Position numbers and translations under genes: made by a program. The notes beneath the pieces are model-generated. The model worked only from the letters and a program-made list of their open reading frames with translations. It ran no database searches and was not told the DNA's origin. Shown one piece after another: positions 1 to 12,095 of a stretch of DNA of 64,000 nt. The DNA is from Sciurus carolinensis (taxonomy: Eukaryota; Chordata; Mammalia; Rodentia; Sciuridae), in assembly GCF_902686445.1 (NCBI RefSeq), contig NC_062219.1:106827160-106891159 (forward strand). Reading direction: 5' to 3'. The first letter of the stretch is position 1; every line of letters starts with the position of its first letter.

Positions 1-930
1 GTCTTCTGAAGACATTTTTAGAATCATTTAACTATACATAAAAAGCTATTAAAGAACAGATGAAAACCCTCTGGAAAGCAGTTCTAACTAAGATGATGAC
101 TTTCTAGGGAAACAAGCCCCAATGAAAACACTAGATTATCTGTTAGATCCCCTGGAGGGCTAAACTGCAGCGACAGGGACCGGAACAGAAATAGACAGAG
201 CCTTACTGAAATTAACACAGTCTTTGAATTAAGGGAGTCAGGATCCCTTCTTTGTATCACAGTTGTGGTGAACTTTCTGGTATAAAATGCTACGTAGATT
301 TGATATAGTATCTTATATTAGTTGCCCAGCACTCAGTAAAAAATTACCACCAATTATTAGAAAAAAATAAGGTTAGATTTCCACCACGTATAGGTGATTC
401 AGGTATAGGTAGTCACAGATAGGGCTTTACCTATGACTGATAAGGCCAAGAACATAGAAGAAAAGATGAAAATAGACAAAAGTGGAGAATTGAAATATTT
501 AAGAAAGAATTGCAAGTTCTAAGACTGAGTGTTAAAATATCTTGATCTACCAATCAATGAATGAGACTAATAGATTAGACATAGCAAAGTAGATATAAGA
601 AAGATTAGTATTAGGGAAAATTAATAGTTAAAAATATCAAAATGAAGGACAGAGGAAAAAAGAATGGTAGATAAGATAGTACAAAATATATGTGAAATAT
701 AGATAAAAGACCTAGCATACCTATAATTTGAGTCTCAGAGAGATTACAGAGACAATGAAAAAATCTAAAAAGTTTAAGAATATAGATATAAAAAGGCTAA
801 GAATTTTCAAATACAGATGAAATTATACAAGTTCAGAAATTCAAGAAATTTAGCAAAACATAAAAACTTTAAAACTAGAAGTAATATGAATTGGAAAATT
901 AAAATTAAACTTGTTTAAGATTACTATCTC
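1..930. other. AT-rich sequence with no recognised feature
   Basis: I see no supported gene or repeat family here. Both strands are AT-rich and no open frame reaches a convincing length. Runs such as the A-rich stretch near 600-900 may be very old LINE-1 sequence, but I could not match it to a recognisable LINE-1 block. Confidence 0.4.
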
Positions 931-935
931 TGTCT

Positions 936-1040
936 CATTTTTTTTTTTTTTTTTTTTTTTGCAGTGCTAGGGATTGAACCCAGAGCCTTGTGTATGTGGG
1001 GCAAGCACTCTACCAACTGAACTATACCCTTAGTCTCGGT
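936..1040 (-). mobile_element. ID-type SINE (tRNA-derived), antisense
   Basis: On the minus strand the element opens with a Pol III A-box-like segment (TAGTTCAGTTGGTAGAGTG) and carries a B-box-like GGTTCAATCC. It ends in a long A tail, seen as about 23 T on the plus strand at 938-960. This layout is typical of rodent ID elements, which derive from a tRNA-Ala/BC1-like source and move using LINE-1 enzymes. The long uninterrupted tail suggests a fairly recent insertion. Confidence 0.85.
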
Positions 1041-1124
1041 CTCTCTCAATGTTTAACACTCAATTTGTGTTATGAGATAGCAAGCAGTAAAATAAATATT
1101 TTCCTATGATTTCACTATATTATT

Positions 1125-1240
1125 TTTCTTTTCCACTTCAAAAATTTTATTTACTTATGGTACATATTAATTATACAGTGATGTGTTTCATTGTGACATA
1201 TTTGTGCCTAAACAAAAGCATAATTTGTTCAATTTTAGAG
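1125..1240 (-). mobile_element. LINE-1 3'-end scrap, antisense
   Basis: The plus strand reads like the reverse complement of the older squirrel LINE-1 3' end seen at 17.95-18.02 kb: a poly-purine/A tail, then sequence describing an ATTATAAT-rich 3' UTR. It is short and diverged, so the family call is tentative. Confidence 0.45.
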
Positions 1241-2260
1241 ATACTACATCTTTTAACCTGACCAGATAATTTGAAATCTGATTTAAGCATTTAAAAGATT
1301 TTATAAATAAGCAGTTAGATGACCTTCAACATTCATTTGAATAGCTATTAACAAAAAGTTATATTTTATACCTAGTATTCTTTGAGAGTACACAGGAAGC
1401 TGAACTTGTTAGTATATAATAAAAGCTAACATTGTAATATAACTCTTTCATGGTAAACCAAGTTTATTAAGTAGTTTCACACCCCAGCAATACATGGCCC
1501 AAGAGTTGGGATGGTTGCAGGGGAGAAGGGGTGACTGACAAAACACATTCCTCACCTGAATCTCAGAAGCACACTTGCAGCTCTGAATGTCCCCTGTGGG
1601 GATAATAACAGATAGCAAAGGAGTATCACAGTGCCAAAGGGTGTAATTACTGTTACCTTAACAAAGTTAACTAAGTGACAACACATAGAAGCTTATGCTA
1701 CTGAAAGGAGTTTTCTAATGATCAATTCCCTTGGAAATAAGATTTGCATCAAATGCCACATAGAGCTATAGAAAGTCTGCCACCTGCATGGGGTCTAGAA
1801 ATAGGAAGAAATACTAAAATTATGCTTTTATGATTACAGTGGAGAGAAACTAGGTGGGAATGTTCCCCGTTGTGTACTAAGGAGAAGCAGGCAGGTCAGG
1901 GTTGATAATGAGTGGTTGGGGAAATTACAGCAAGATTTTTTGCATCCCTGCAAAAGCAATTTGCAGAAAAGAATGTAAACAACTTTGGTCATTAGTTTGG
2001 CCCTGTGATTCAGCAGACTTATGGAGAAGTTAGGAACAGATATAAATAGCAGAAACAGAATCTAAAATTACAGCTAATATAGGGGAAAAGGGCTCATATT
2101 CTAGTGTCATAAAGCATATTTCCATGATTCTCTCTTCTGCTGCTTCATTATATGTACTATAAATAGTAAGTAATGGATTTATCCTTAAAGGAGAAGGTTT
2201 CTCAGTTTGCTTCAGGTGCTTTACTGATAATTTGGCCAGTATCACTCTCCAGCATTTCCC
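1241..2260. other. Unique sequence, nothing recognised
   Basis: No repeat family or coding signal is recognisable. The minus-strand open frame at 2030-2245 is short, lacks any family feature and is treated as chance. Confidence 0.4.
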
Positions 2261-2261
2261 C

Positions 2262-2720
2262 CCTGCTTCTCCAGCTCCTACCCATGGTTCCTTTCCACTA
2301 TTGATCTCCTTTTGATTTTCATGAGTTCCTCACCTTTTACTTTTTACTCTTTAGATTCCACATATGAGAGAAAACATACACTCCTTGGCCTCCTACAATT
2401 GGTTTATTTTGCTTAACATAATGGTCTCTAGTTCCTTTCATTTTCCTGCAAATAACATGATTTCATTTTATTTATGTTCATTTTATATTCCACTGTGTAT
2501 CCGTACCACATTTTCTTTATCTGTTCATCCATTGATGGACACCTAGGCTGGTTCCATAGTTAGCCTGTTGGGAAATTGTACTGTATAAACACGGGTATGC
2601 TTGTATCACTATAGTATGCTGACTTTGATTCTTCAGGATAAATATCGAGGAGTGCTGTAGCTGGGACATATGGTGGCTCTACCAGTTAAAGTGTTTTCAT
2701 TAAGAGGAATTTCCCAAATT
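2262..2720 (-). mobile_element. LINE-1 3' fragment, antisense
   Basis: The plus strand carries the reverse complement of the end of LINE-1 ORF2 and the 3' UTR. Diagnostic phrases include the region reading 'catccattgatggacacctagg' in shorter form (TTGATGGACACCTAGG) and TTTGCTTAACATAATG. These correspond to the 'PSIDEWIK' and 'ENIMLSEISQ' parts of ORF2 seen in other copies here. The open frame at 2364-2546 lies inside this antisense copy and is not a gene. Confidence 0.85.
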
Positions 2721-4100
2721 CTTCAAGGATGGTGTATTTTAGTTAAAGTATAAATTCATCCAGGATGTTAGAAGTAATCAATTCAGTCTACTTAATCTTG
2801 AAAATATCTGTAACAACTAGGAAAAATTGGAAATGACACTCAAAATATCCTGGACCCAGAATACTTTTTACTAAAACTTAAGATCATTATAACGAGTTAT
2901 CAGATTTACCAGGAGGCCTTTGGGGTGCCTGATAAATAAGTAAACGATAGCCCCAAAGAGAGAAATTTTGCATTGGTAACATACTGGAGTGTAAGGCTCT
3001 TTCCAGCAACAAAAGTGGATGGGTGTTAGCTAAATTTTAAGTTAATAAAGAAAAAAAACACAATAGATTGCCTTGGAATAATAAATGAGTTGGTAGACTG
3101 CTTTACCTAATATTATACATATGAAGAGCTACCTTTAATGCAAAAGCATGCTCTGTAAGACTTCAAAAACAAAACAAAACAAAACAAAAACTAATGATCA
3201 AGTTAGAGTTCAGAAGAGGTTTGCATAATTAATCAAATTTAGGGAAGTGAAGTTGGGAATTCACTTGGACCTCTTTGAAATAAAACCAAAGTCCTTTTAG
3301 AATCCTGAGTAATATAAAATGAGTATTTCTCTCTGTATAGGAAGACTCTTTCATGTGGGAATATATTTCATTTTTTTTGTATTACTTTAATAATTAGAAT
3401 TTATATATTTGTCACTAATACAATTTATCTTTTCAACTATGTAATATATTTGAATGATTATATTCATTATTATACCAGGAAGTTTTTGTATGTATAATTT
3501 AGTCAACTCCTTCAATCATATGTCAAATTTAATGTTTCTTTTTAATGGTTCCTTGTCCTTTTTAACTTACCAGGTTTATACACATAAAATTTATTGAGGG
3601 TCAAGTGCCTTCTTGTGCCCTTCACTGCCTTCATCATTGTAGTTCCTCTCTGCTCCTGTGTTTGTGGGACAGTTCCTCTAGATGCAGAGTTTTCTGATTT
3701 CCAATTACAAATGTGCAACCCCTATATTGCCTTCTGGCACCACAAATTAGGAGAATTAGAAAGAGTATTATGGGTCCTCTTGTCTAAATTTTGAAGATGA
3801 GAAGACAAGAATTTAATTTTCTAGTCTGTCATACTCTGGTTTTGATTGATAGAAATTATATCTTCTCCACCTTTCCTAAAGGAATCCAAATAGAAATGTT
3901 GGGCCCATCTTGTGCACACTGAGGGCTGCCAGACAACCATTTAGAGCCTTCATATTCTATCATATAGATAGCTACACACTTTAATATTGAATCAGGACAA
4001 TTTTCTGAAAAAACATCACTAATTGGAAAATATAGTATTAGAAAGATTCTGTTCATGCAGTGATAGAAAACTATTTTAAGTAACCGACATGCTGTTATTG
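2721..4100. other. Unique sequence with a short AAAAC repeat
   Basis: No gene or clear interspersed repeat is recognised. A short (AAAAC)n simple repeat lies near 3166-3190. The open frames at 3594-3794 (plus) and 3856-4113 (minus) have no recognisable domains, and the second runs into the adjoining SINE. Confidence 0.4.
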
Positions 4101-4106
4101 TTTTGT

Positions 4107-4190
4107 TTTTCAATGCTGGGGATTGAACCCAGGGCCTTATGTATGTTGGGTAAATGCTCTACCACTGACTCTTTTCCTCTGCCCCTGCAT
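4107..4190 (-). mobile_element. ID-type SINE, antisense, partly decayed
   Basis: The plus strand shows the ID signature in reverse: GGGGATTGAACCCAGGGCC (B-box complement), then a diverged A-box complement near 4155-4165. The A tail is short and interrupted, so this copy is older than the one at 936. Confidence 0.75.
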
Positions 4191-4778
4191 GTATGTATAG
4201 TGTCTGTATAAGTCATGCTATGCTGTAAGCTACAGTGTCCCATTTTAAAAGTTTACAATTTTTTTGAAATATAATGAAAAAAAAATAGTTAGCAGTACCA
4301 GACTGCTATGCTTCTCTACTATTATAACACATAATCTTATCAAAATAAGTCAGCTTTTTGACATTAACCCCTTCACATGTTTTATAAGTTCCGCTTCTCA
4401 TGATACACATGTTGCACAATTATCAAGGTTCTGTCTTATAATATTGTCTGTAATTTTAACATTGTCTGGAATGAGTAATGTTATCCTCAGAATAATCAAG
4501 ACTAAAATCCATGTTCACTTCAAGTGCACATGGAATATCTTCCAAGATAGACTGACTTCTGGTTCATAAAAAAAGATTTTAACAAAGATAAAATAATTGC
4601 AAGCAAAATTTGTTTTGTGATCATTTAAGAATTAAATAAGAAAACAATAGCAAAAGACATCTGGAAAATTTAAAAATATTTGGAAATATAAAAGCAACTT
4701 CTAAAGAACCTGTGGTTCAAAGATGAAATATCTGGGGAAAATGTAAAATATTTGAACTAAGTAAAAATAAGAAGACAA

Positions 4779-4965
4779 CAGCTGGGTGTGATGGTGTATG
4801 CTTGTAATCCCAGCTACTTAAGAGGCTAAGGAAGGAATATTCCAAGTTTGAGGTCAGTCTCAGAAATTTAGTGAGATCATAGGGTGTCTCAGAATAAAAA
4901 AAAAAAATAGAAAGGATTGTGGGTATAGTTTATTGGTATAATCCCCAGCATCAGACATTTTTTTT
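4779..4965 (+). mobile_element. B1-ID composite SINE
   Basis: The left half resembles a 7SL-derived B1/Alu monomer: GGTGTGATGGTGTATGC, then TAATCCCAGCTACTTAAGAG and a GGTCTCAG-like segment. An A-rich linker follows, then an ID-like right half (GGTATAGTTTATTGG...AATCCCCAGCA). Composite SINEs of this build are known in squirrels and related rodents (B4/MEN-type). The copy is diverged. Confidence 0.8.
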
Positions 4966-5067
4966 AAGTTAAAAAGAAAATAAATTCAAATGCAACATAT
5001 CAAAATGTGTGATAAGCAAATAAAAATTTTAGCCTTAAATGTTTGCATTAAAAAGAACAAGGCCTCA

Positions 5068-5866
5068 GCAGACATATGAAAAAGTGTTCAACTTCTCCAG
5101 TAATAAGGGAAATGCAAATCAAAACTACCCTAAGATTCCATCTCACCGCAATTAGAATGGTGATTATCAAGAATACAAGCAACAATAGGTGTTGGTGAGG
5201 ATGTGGGGAAAAAGGTACACTCATACATTGCTGGTGGGGTTGCAAATTAGTGCAGCCACTCTGTAAAGCAGTGTGGAGATTCCTCAGAAAGCTTGGAATG
5301 AAACCACCATTTGACCCAGCTATCCCACTCCTTGGCCAAAGGACTAAGTCCTATACCCAAAGGACTTAAAATTAGCATACTGCAGTGATGCAGCCACATC
5401 AATGTTCATAGCTGCTCAATTCACAATAGCCAGATTGTGGAACCAACCTAGATGCCCTTCAATTGATGAATGGATAAAGAAACTGTGGTATATTTATACA
5501 ATGGAATATTACTCAGCCATAAAGAAGAATAAAATTATGGCATTTGCAGGCAAATGGATGAAATTGGAGAATATCATGCTAAGTGAGATAAGCCAATCTC
5601 AAAAAAGAAAAGGATGAATGATCTCACTGATAAGCGGATGATGACACATAATGGGGGGTGAGGGGGCAAGAATGAAGGAAGGAGGGACTGTATAAAGGGA
5701 AAAGAGGGGTGGGAGGGGTTGGGGGGAAGGGAAAAAATAACAGAATGAATCAAACACTATTACCCTATGTAAATGTATGATTACACAAATGGTATGCCTT
5801 TACTCCATGTACAAACAGAGAAACAACATGTATCCCATTTGTTTATAATAAAAATAAATTTAAAAA
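5068..5866 (+). mobile_element. LINE-1, 5'-truncated, recent (ORF2 end plus 3' UTR)
   Basis: This copy starts within the last ~190 codons of ORF2 and ends in AATAAA-like signals and an A tail at about 5850-5865. The encoded peptide at 5402-5617 includes FIAAQFTIARLWNQPRCPS, which is nearly the same in the copies at 45.2 and 52.7 kb. AAAAAGAAC occurs just before the element (about 5051) and again after its tail (about 5864), a plausible target-site duplication. The 3' UTR has the same G-rich purine tract as the other young copies. An ~18-bp local duplication near 5335-5365 disturbs the frame. Confidence 0.92.
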
Positions 5867-5934
5867 AAGAACTCAAGATTAAACTTAATAATCTTAATTA
5901 TTAAGTTAAGATGATTAATTATTAAATATAATTA

Positions 5935-8300
5935 AGTCCAATGCAAGCAGAAATATAGGTAGTAACAGTAATAAGAATAAATAATAGAGGGGGAAATCAA
6001 CAAATGAAAAAATAGAAAACAAGAAAAATTTTAATGAAACCAAGAACTGTTTCTTTGAAAAGATTAATAAAATTGAAAAGTCCCTAGCCAGAGGAATCAG
6101 AAAAAAAATGAAAAGAAAAATGACATAAATTACCAATATCAGGGGGGAGAAAGGGGTTCAGCACTACACCACACCAACATTAAAAAAACATTAAGGAATA
6201 AATAGTCTTAACAACAAAATGTTCACAGATTCAACAGCTTAAAGAAAATATACAAGTTCCACAATAATTGTAAACTATGAAATATGGTCATAAAGAAAGA
6301 AGTAACATGAATTTTCTTCTATCTATAAAACATATTGAATTGGTAATAGAAGTTTCTACAGAAAAACTACAGGCCCAGCTTGTTTCAATGGTGAGTTGTA
6401 CTCAACGTTTAAGAAGGAAATAACACTAACCCTACATAATATACTCTAGAAAAAAGAAGAGGAAACACTTGCCAATTCATTAGGCCAGGATTGCCCTGAC
6501 ATCAGAATCAGGCAAAGGTGTTATTAGAAAATAAAACCACAGACCAATATTACTTAAGAAAACTTGAGTAATGTACAGAAAACTTCAACAGATATCAAAT
6601 TGAATCCAGCAGTATACAGAAGTTAAGAAAAATTAACCAAATTATACTGTTGCATTGTGAACATTACAAGTGCTAACAACAATTTCCACTGTTATATAAC
6701 ATGAACCAATAAAAAGGAAAAAACCATATGTAAAATAAAAAATGAAATAAATATTTTTAAAAATATGACAAAATAGGATGTATCCTAGGAATTCAAATCA
6801 ATTTCAATATTTATAAGTCACATATGTAAATTACTCTATTAACACACTAACAAATGCCATAGTCGTCAAGAAACAACAACAACAACAAAAAAGAAAAACA
6901 TTTAATAAAAGTAAATGTCCATTTCTGAGAAAAACTCTGGAAGTTACGAATAGAAGGCAACCTCCTTAGACTGATAAAGGAAATCTAAAACTAACTACAG
7001 ATACCATGTGTAATGCTGTGGGTCAAATGTATTTCCACTAATTTTGGAAACACAACAAACCTTGTCATCATCATACTGGAAATTTTCACAGTGCATTAAA
7101 TAATGAAAAAGAAATAAAAGGCATATATACTGAGAAAAAATAAATTCATCTTTTTAAATAAGATGTAATTGTCTATATAGGAAATATAAGATAACTTTTA
7201 AAAGAAATTTCAATTTTGTTAAGATGCCAGATATCCCCAAATTTGATCTATGGATTCAATAAAATCTCAATCGATAGGCTAGCAAGATACTTTGCAGGTA
7301 TCTGTAAGCTGATTCTAAAATATATAGAAAAGTAGAATAACTAGAATACATTAAAAATTCTGAAAATGAAGAATATAGTTGGAAGAAAAAACACTTGATT
7401 ACAGATCATACTATAACATTTCAGCAATCAGGACAGTGTGGTATTCATAAAAGGATGGACATATAGATCTACAGAACTGAATTGAGGGTCCAGAAACAGA
7501 TCATGTGAATATGGTCAATTTTCTTTTGACAGTTACAAAAGTAATTCACTAGAAAAAGAACTTTTGGGGGCTGGGGATGTGGCTCAGTGGTAAAGTGCTT
7601 GCCTGGCATGCATGAGGCCCTGGGTTCAAATCCCCCAGCACCCAAAAAAAAAAAAAAAAAAAAAAAAGAACTTTTGTAGGTAGGAATGCTGTAGCAACTG
7701 GGCATCCATACACAGATGACACCTAAATTTCATACTTCATATAAAAATTAATATGAGTCATAAGTCTAAGTATAAAACATGGAAACATAAAACGTAGAAA
7801 GAGAACATGAGAAATTTCTTGTAACCTGTGAATAGGCAAAATATCCTTAAGTACAACATCAAAACACTGTCCCTATAAGAAATAAAGTTGATATACTGAA
7901 ATTCATGAAAATCTAAATCTCATTTGTTCTGTGAGAACTCCAATTGACAGCATGAAAAGACAAGCTTGGTAGAAACGTATACTCAAGTCACACATCGGAC
8001 AAAACACGTATCTGTAATATGTAAAGAACTCTCAAAACTCAATAATAAGAAAAACAATCTCTTTTTTATAAATGGGCAACATATTGAAAAGTTACTTCAG
8101 AAAGGAAGCTATATGGATGTCAAAAACGACAGAAACAGATAATCATTACTCAGGTGGAAGATTGAGTAAAATTACAAGCTAACACAACACATACATTAGA
8201 ATGCCTAAAATTAACAACCAAAAAATTATCATACCAGGTTCTGAAGATGAAGAGTGACTGGAACAATCAGTCTTATGAAGGAAAACAAGGAAGCTCAGAA
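5935..8300 (+). mobile_element. Ancient LINE-1 ORF2 relic
   Basis: A long, heavily mutated LINE-1 in sense orientation. Order along the element follows ORF2: an RT-upstream block near 6030-6110 (reading like '[14 protein letters not shown]'), then the region before the RT motifs (6470-6560), post-RT sequence (6850-7130) and late ORF2 (7800-8260). No frame is open for long. Its divergence is far greater than that of the 5.07-kb or 46.6-kb copies, so it probably belongs to an older mammalian subfamily. An ID SINE interrupts it at 7566-7668. Confidence 0.75.
7566..7668 (+). mobile_element. ID SINE inserted in the old LINE-1
   Basis: A nearly complete ID element: GGGGCTGGGGATGTGGCTCA, the A box GTGGCTCAGTGGTAAAGTG, the B box GGTTCAAATCC and a ~23-base A tail. 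AAGAACTTTTG precedes it (about 7556-7566) and recurs after the tail (about 7667-7677), a clean target-site duplication. The intact boxes and tail mark it as one of the youngest insertions in the window. The minus-strand open frame at 7469-7705 is the reverse of this SINE. Confidence 0.93.
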
Positions 8301-8484
8301 CTGACTACCTACTTGAACAATTGAAAGACAAAGAGAAAATACAAAGAAAACTGAGAAATTAAAAACTGAAAATGTTTGTACAAGTTATTAACAGATGTAA
8401 TACAGAGAATGTGAACTCAAGGCCTTTAAGTCTTTTCTGCCACACTCTTTTTATGCCTTAAAAAAATAACAACTTTCTCTTTTT

Positions 8485-8970
8485 ATTCTTGGTGAATTAT
8501 TAATCACACAGAATGTTGGGGTTTATTGTGGCATATTGTGCATTCATACAGAATAAATTGATTAATTTCCCTCCCCAAACCTCTCTTTTCCCTCTGCCTG
8601 ATCCCCATCTGTGCAATTGGTCTCCCTTCTACTCCTGTGACATCTATTTTTTTTGTCCTTTTTTCCTCACTAACTTCCATATATAAAAGAAAACATATGA
8701 AACTTCTTATTCTGAATCTGACTCACTTTGCTTAACATTACTCTCTCCAGTTCCATTCCTTTCTCTGCAAATGACTAATTTTGCTCTTATTTATGACTGA
8801 ATAAAAATCTCCATTGTGTATGTATACTACATTTCCTTTATCCATGCATCTTTTTGAAGGACACCTGGACTGATTTCATAATCTGCGTGTGGAGAGTTGT
8901 GCTGTGATTAACAATGTGTACACAGGCACCTCTGAAGTATGTTGATTCCAATTCTTTTGGAGAACTACTT
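8485..8970 (-). mobile_element. LINE-1 3' fragment, antisense
   Basis: The plus strand is the reverse complement of a LINE-1 3' end. At 8485-8560 it describes the 3' UTR and at 8690-8970 the last part of ORF2, including TTTGCTTAACATTA and TTTTTGAAGGACACCTGGAC. It shares the older squirrel-type 3' UTR with the 1125 and 15.9-18.0 kb copies. Confidence 0.8.
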
Positions 8971-11020
8971 GGCCACTTTCTTTGTCTATTTCAAGTCTAC
9001 GATACAGAGATAAAAATAAAAGCCAATCAAAAATGTTGTGACAGTCAAAGCAATTAATGAAGTTTAAATACTTTTGTAAGATTTTTAATATCAAATACAA
9101 TGCATATATGATCATGTTTAAAATGTTGAAACTGGTTTTCTGTAATTTAAAGAGAGGGAATACTTGCCTCTGAAATAAGAAGCAATTCATTTCAAAACGG
9201 CAGTGCCCAGAATGGACCTGGGCTTTTTTTTCTCGGGAAATGTCACGCCATATCAACTTCAGCAGAAAAAACAGACTTCTGTAGGTGAAAGTGAATTAAA
9301 ATCGGCCACCAAAACGAACGTTACAGTATTTAAATGAAGATAATGGAACAATCATTTTGAATTAAATGATTATAAGACAAGGAGAAAATTATACACGTAC
9401 TCCCTACGAGTTCTGGATAACAATTCTGCTATTATTCCTTGATTTTGATGCCTTTGTGTAGACATTAATGTACAAATAATAAAAAATAAGGAAAACCCTA
9501 AAGTTATAAGTTATAAACAACTTCACTGAGGCTTCATAGATGTGTTCTTTGTAGGGAAGAAGCTCATAATTAATTACTCTATTCAGCCTCATATCGTGTG
9601 TTTGTCTGCTAATTTGCCTTTTTTGTTTTTAACGTGTATATGTATGTGCTTATATTTGAATGCACCTTCAACCTTGATCCAGCTACTGGGAAAACTTCAA
9701 AGCCTGAACATGCTGCATATTGTGAAATTCACTATTCTTAGACCTTCACACGACCAATTCTTTAAAAAAAGATAGATTTTTTTGTTTGTGTAGGTAAGCA
9801 ACAGAACAAAAGGCAATGAAATCTAATTTTTCTTTTTTTATAGAAACACAGTGCATACAGTAGAAGGAAAGAAAGAGAGTTTACATAGACCATGACAGTA
9901 AAAAGATGAAGGACAGGAAACCAAGGAAGAGAGCCGATTAGACAGGAGAAGAGAGACACACAGTCAAACAGTATAGCTTGTAAAGAGAAATTACTACCTA
10001 AAATTAGCAAAGAGAAAACTTCTTTAACTCTCAGTGACTTTATAACAAAGTCTATGGTAAGTAATGTGCTTTCAAGGATTTTAAGCTACATTAATTAACG
10101 ATTGGACAAGTAATTGAAGATAAGTCATGAAGATGAGTTATATCTTCAGCTTCTAGGCTTTATATCCCCTGAAGCTGACATTTTGTAACTGTTTTTTAGT
10201 TAGCAAATCTAAGCTGCAAGTGTTCCTCATCAATGGTTAAATTATCATATATCCTTGATCTTGGCTCTAGTATAAATTTCCGATTTCCTTCCTCTAAGCC
10301 TTTTTTATTTTATCTTAGCTAGAAAAGTGCCCTCTGAGATAAAATTAATGTTTTGCTTCTCATTTCATGTGGAGAAATAGCTATTTCTATGGTTAAGTTA
10401 GTTTCTTGATTCTGAGATTATTCTCACTTATTTAATCCTAAATTAGTTTAAAACTAATCACTGCAAATAAAATGAAAATTAATTAAAAGAAAATTCAACA
10501 AGCTCTCGCAGAATTAATTTTTCATTAAAATCCCAAGGCTATATTTCACATTGTATGATACCATAAACTTGTGTTGCTGACGCTAAAGTGAGATACATTA
10601 GTGTATCCAAAAAATTCAAAATAAAACTTGAACAATAATACACCTGCTTAATAACAAACCTTATAAGTTCAAGGTATTTAAATTATAAGAGAAAGTTCAA
10701 ATTATTTTAATCCATGAACATTTTATTTAGCTCTATGTCATACTATCATGTCCCCATCCAAATTCCCCAATCTCTTATTTTTTAAACATCTCTAAATATG
10801 TTATCACAGTTAAAGTAAAAGTATGGGATATAAACAAATTTCTATTTTAAAGAAGTTTATCATTTGATATAAGAGATGTAAATGAAAATTCAAATAACAG
10901 AAGCAAAATTAACATTAAAGTAGTAGGAAAGGTAATCTTGTCAAATACAAGACCTTGCACATGGCTGAGTATAAAGGAGAAAATCAAGGGAGCCGAAATA
11001 TTAGATAGGGACACTTTTGT
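8971..11020. other. Unique sequence, nothing recognised
   Basis: I see no supported repeat or gene. Open frames at 8876-9256 (minus), 9542-9775 (plus) and 9762-10010 (minus) are under 130 codons, AT-driven in composition and without recognisable motifs. Confidence 0.4.
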
Positions 11021-11024
11021 TCCA

Positions 11025-11110
11025 CCAGGATTATGTTCTGTGCTGGGAATACAAATGGCTAGGACATTGCTTGACTTCTAGGAGCTTACAGACTAGATCA
11101 CAGACTAGCA
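11025..11110 (-). repeat. Possible L2 3'-end relic, antisense
   Basis: The phrase TGTGCTGGGAATACAAATGG followed by AGGAGCTTACAGACTAG resembles the reverse complement of the mammalian L2 3' end ('...gctggggatacag...ggagctcacagtctag'). Short and old; family call is by recall of the consensus only. Confidence 0.5.
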
Positions 11111-11234
11111 AACTGTAATCACAAAACTTCAGCAGCTGGGTCTAATAGAATATGTGCAGCTTAAAGATTTATAAAAACTAAGAGACACATTGTAAATATA
11201 AAGAGTGGAAGGACAGTAGTTTTGAACAACTATG

Positions 11235-11425
11235 AGCTAGACTCTTGACATATATTACTTTTATCTTCACATCATTGCAAAGTCATAAAAAATATTATGA
11301 TCTCCTTTTTCTAATGAAGGAATCAGGTGAAAAACAAGTGGAAGAACTTGACCCAAATTATTTAACTCATAAATGACAAAGCTGAGATTCTAATTTGAGC
11401 CTCTCTGAGAAGAAATCCTTTTTCA
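11235..11425 (-). repeat. MIR-like SINE relic, antisense
   Basis: Order and wording follow an inverted MIR: a 'TTATCTTCACATCATTGCAA' segment, then ATCTCC...AATGAAGGAATCAGG, GAAGAACTTGACCC and AAAGCTGAGATTCTAATTTG. These match the familiar 'gatgaggaaactgagg...cttgcccaaggtcac...ggattcgaacc' layout with many substitutions. Confidence 0.65.
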
Positions 11426-11504
11426 TAGGTGAAGATATTAGGAGGGGGCCTTTGTGGCTTTTTAAAAAAATCTATTGCAAAACACATTGACGTGAATTTA
11501 CCAG

Positions 11505-12095
11505 TTTAAAATACTCATTTGTTATCTCCTCAGTCCCTGTGGGGCAGAAGTTTGGGAACAGTTTAACTGGATCCTCTGCCTAGGGTCTCTCGAGCTGTAA
11601 TCACAGTGTCAGGCAGGGCTACATTCTTATTTGAGGCTAAGTGTACTCTCCTAAGCTCAAGGTGCTGTTGCTCACAATTGTAGCCCTGAGACCCTCAGCC
11701 CCTCAGAGTTGTTTTCTTGCCCCTCCACAGGTAGCTCTCTTTTAGCTTCTTCAGGCCAGCAGGAGAGGTTGTCACTCTGGTAAGATTCAGTACTTCTTCC
11801 AAGGACTGTCACCTGATTTCACCTAATCTCCCTCTTATCATGAATTACTGATTTAGGCACCTTAATTATATATGCAGATTCCTTCATCTTTGCCATACAA
11901 CATAACCGAAGCAAGGGAGTGACGTCTTGTAACTTTTGCCATATTCTATTGATTATCAGCAATGCAGAGGGCCTGCTCACATCTAAGAGAAGAAGGTTAT
12001 AAAAGGGCATGAATATTAGGAGGCAGGAGTCACAGAAGGTCATGTTAAGGTTATCTCCCACACCTTCCTTCATAACTTTGTGCATGTTCCCTTTC
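11505..12095. repeat. Ancient interspersed repeat, family uncertain
   Basis: This stretch reads like a mammal-wide repeat I recognise but cannot name securely: GTGGGGCAGAAGTTTGGGAA, 'ggatcctctgcctagggtctc', and CCATATTCTATTGATTATCA followed by an AAAAGGGCATGAATA...AGGAGGCAGGAGTCA tail. It could be an old LINE-1 untranslated region or an LTR. The minus-strand open frame at 11819-12097 lies inside it and is not treated as a gene. Confidence 0.5.

Noticed and set aside
5875..5940. AT-rich inverted repeat (CTTAATAA...TTATTAAG)
   Set aside because: An 8-bp stem in AT-rich DNA is expected by chance and has no associated feature.
7568..7640. tRNA-like A and B boxes, possible tRNA gene
   Set aside because: The boxes belong to an ID SINE with A tail and target-site duplication; a folded tRNA cloverleaf is not expected. 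The same applies to the other ID copies.
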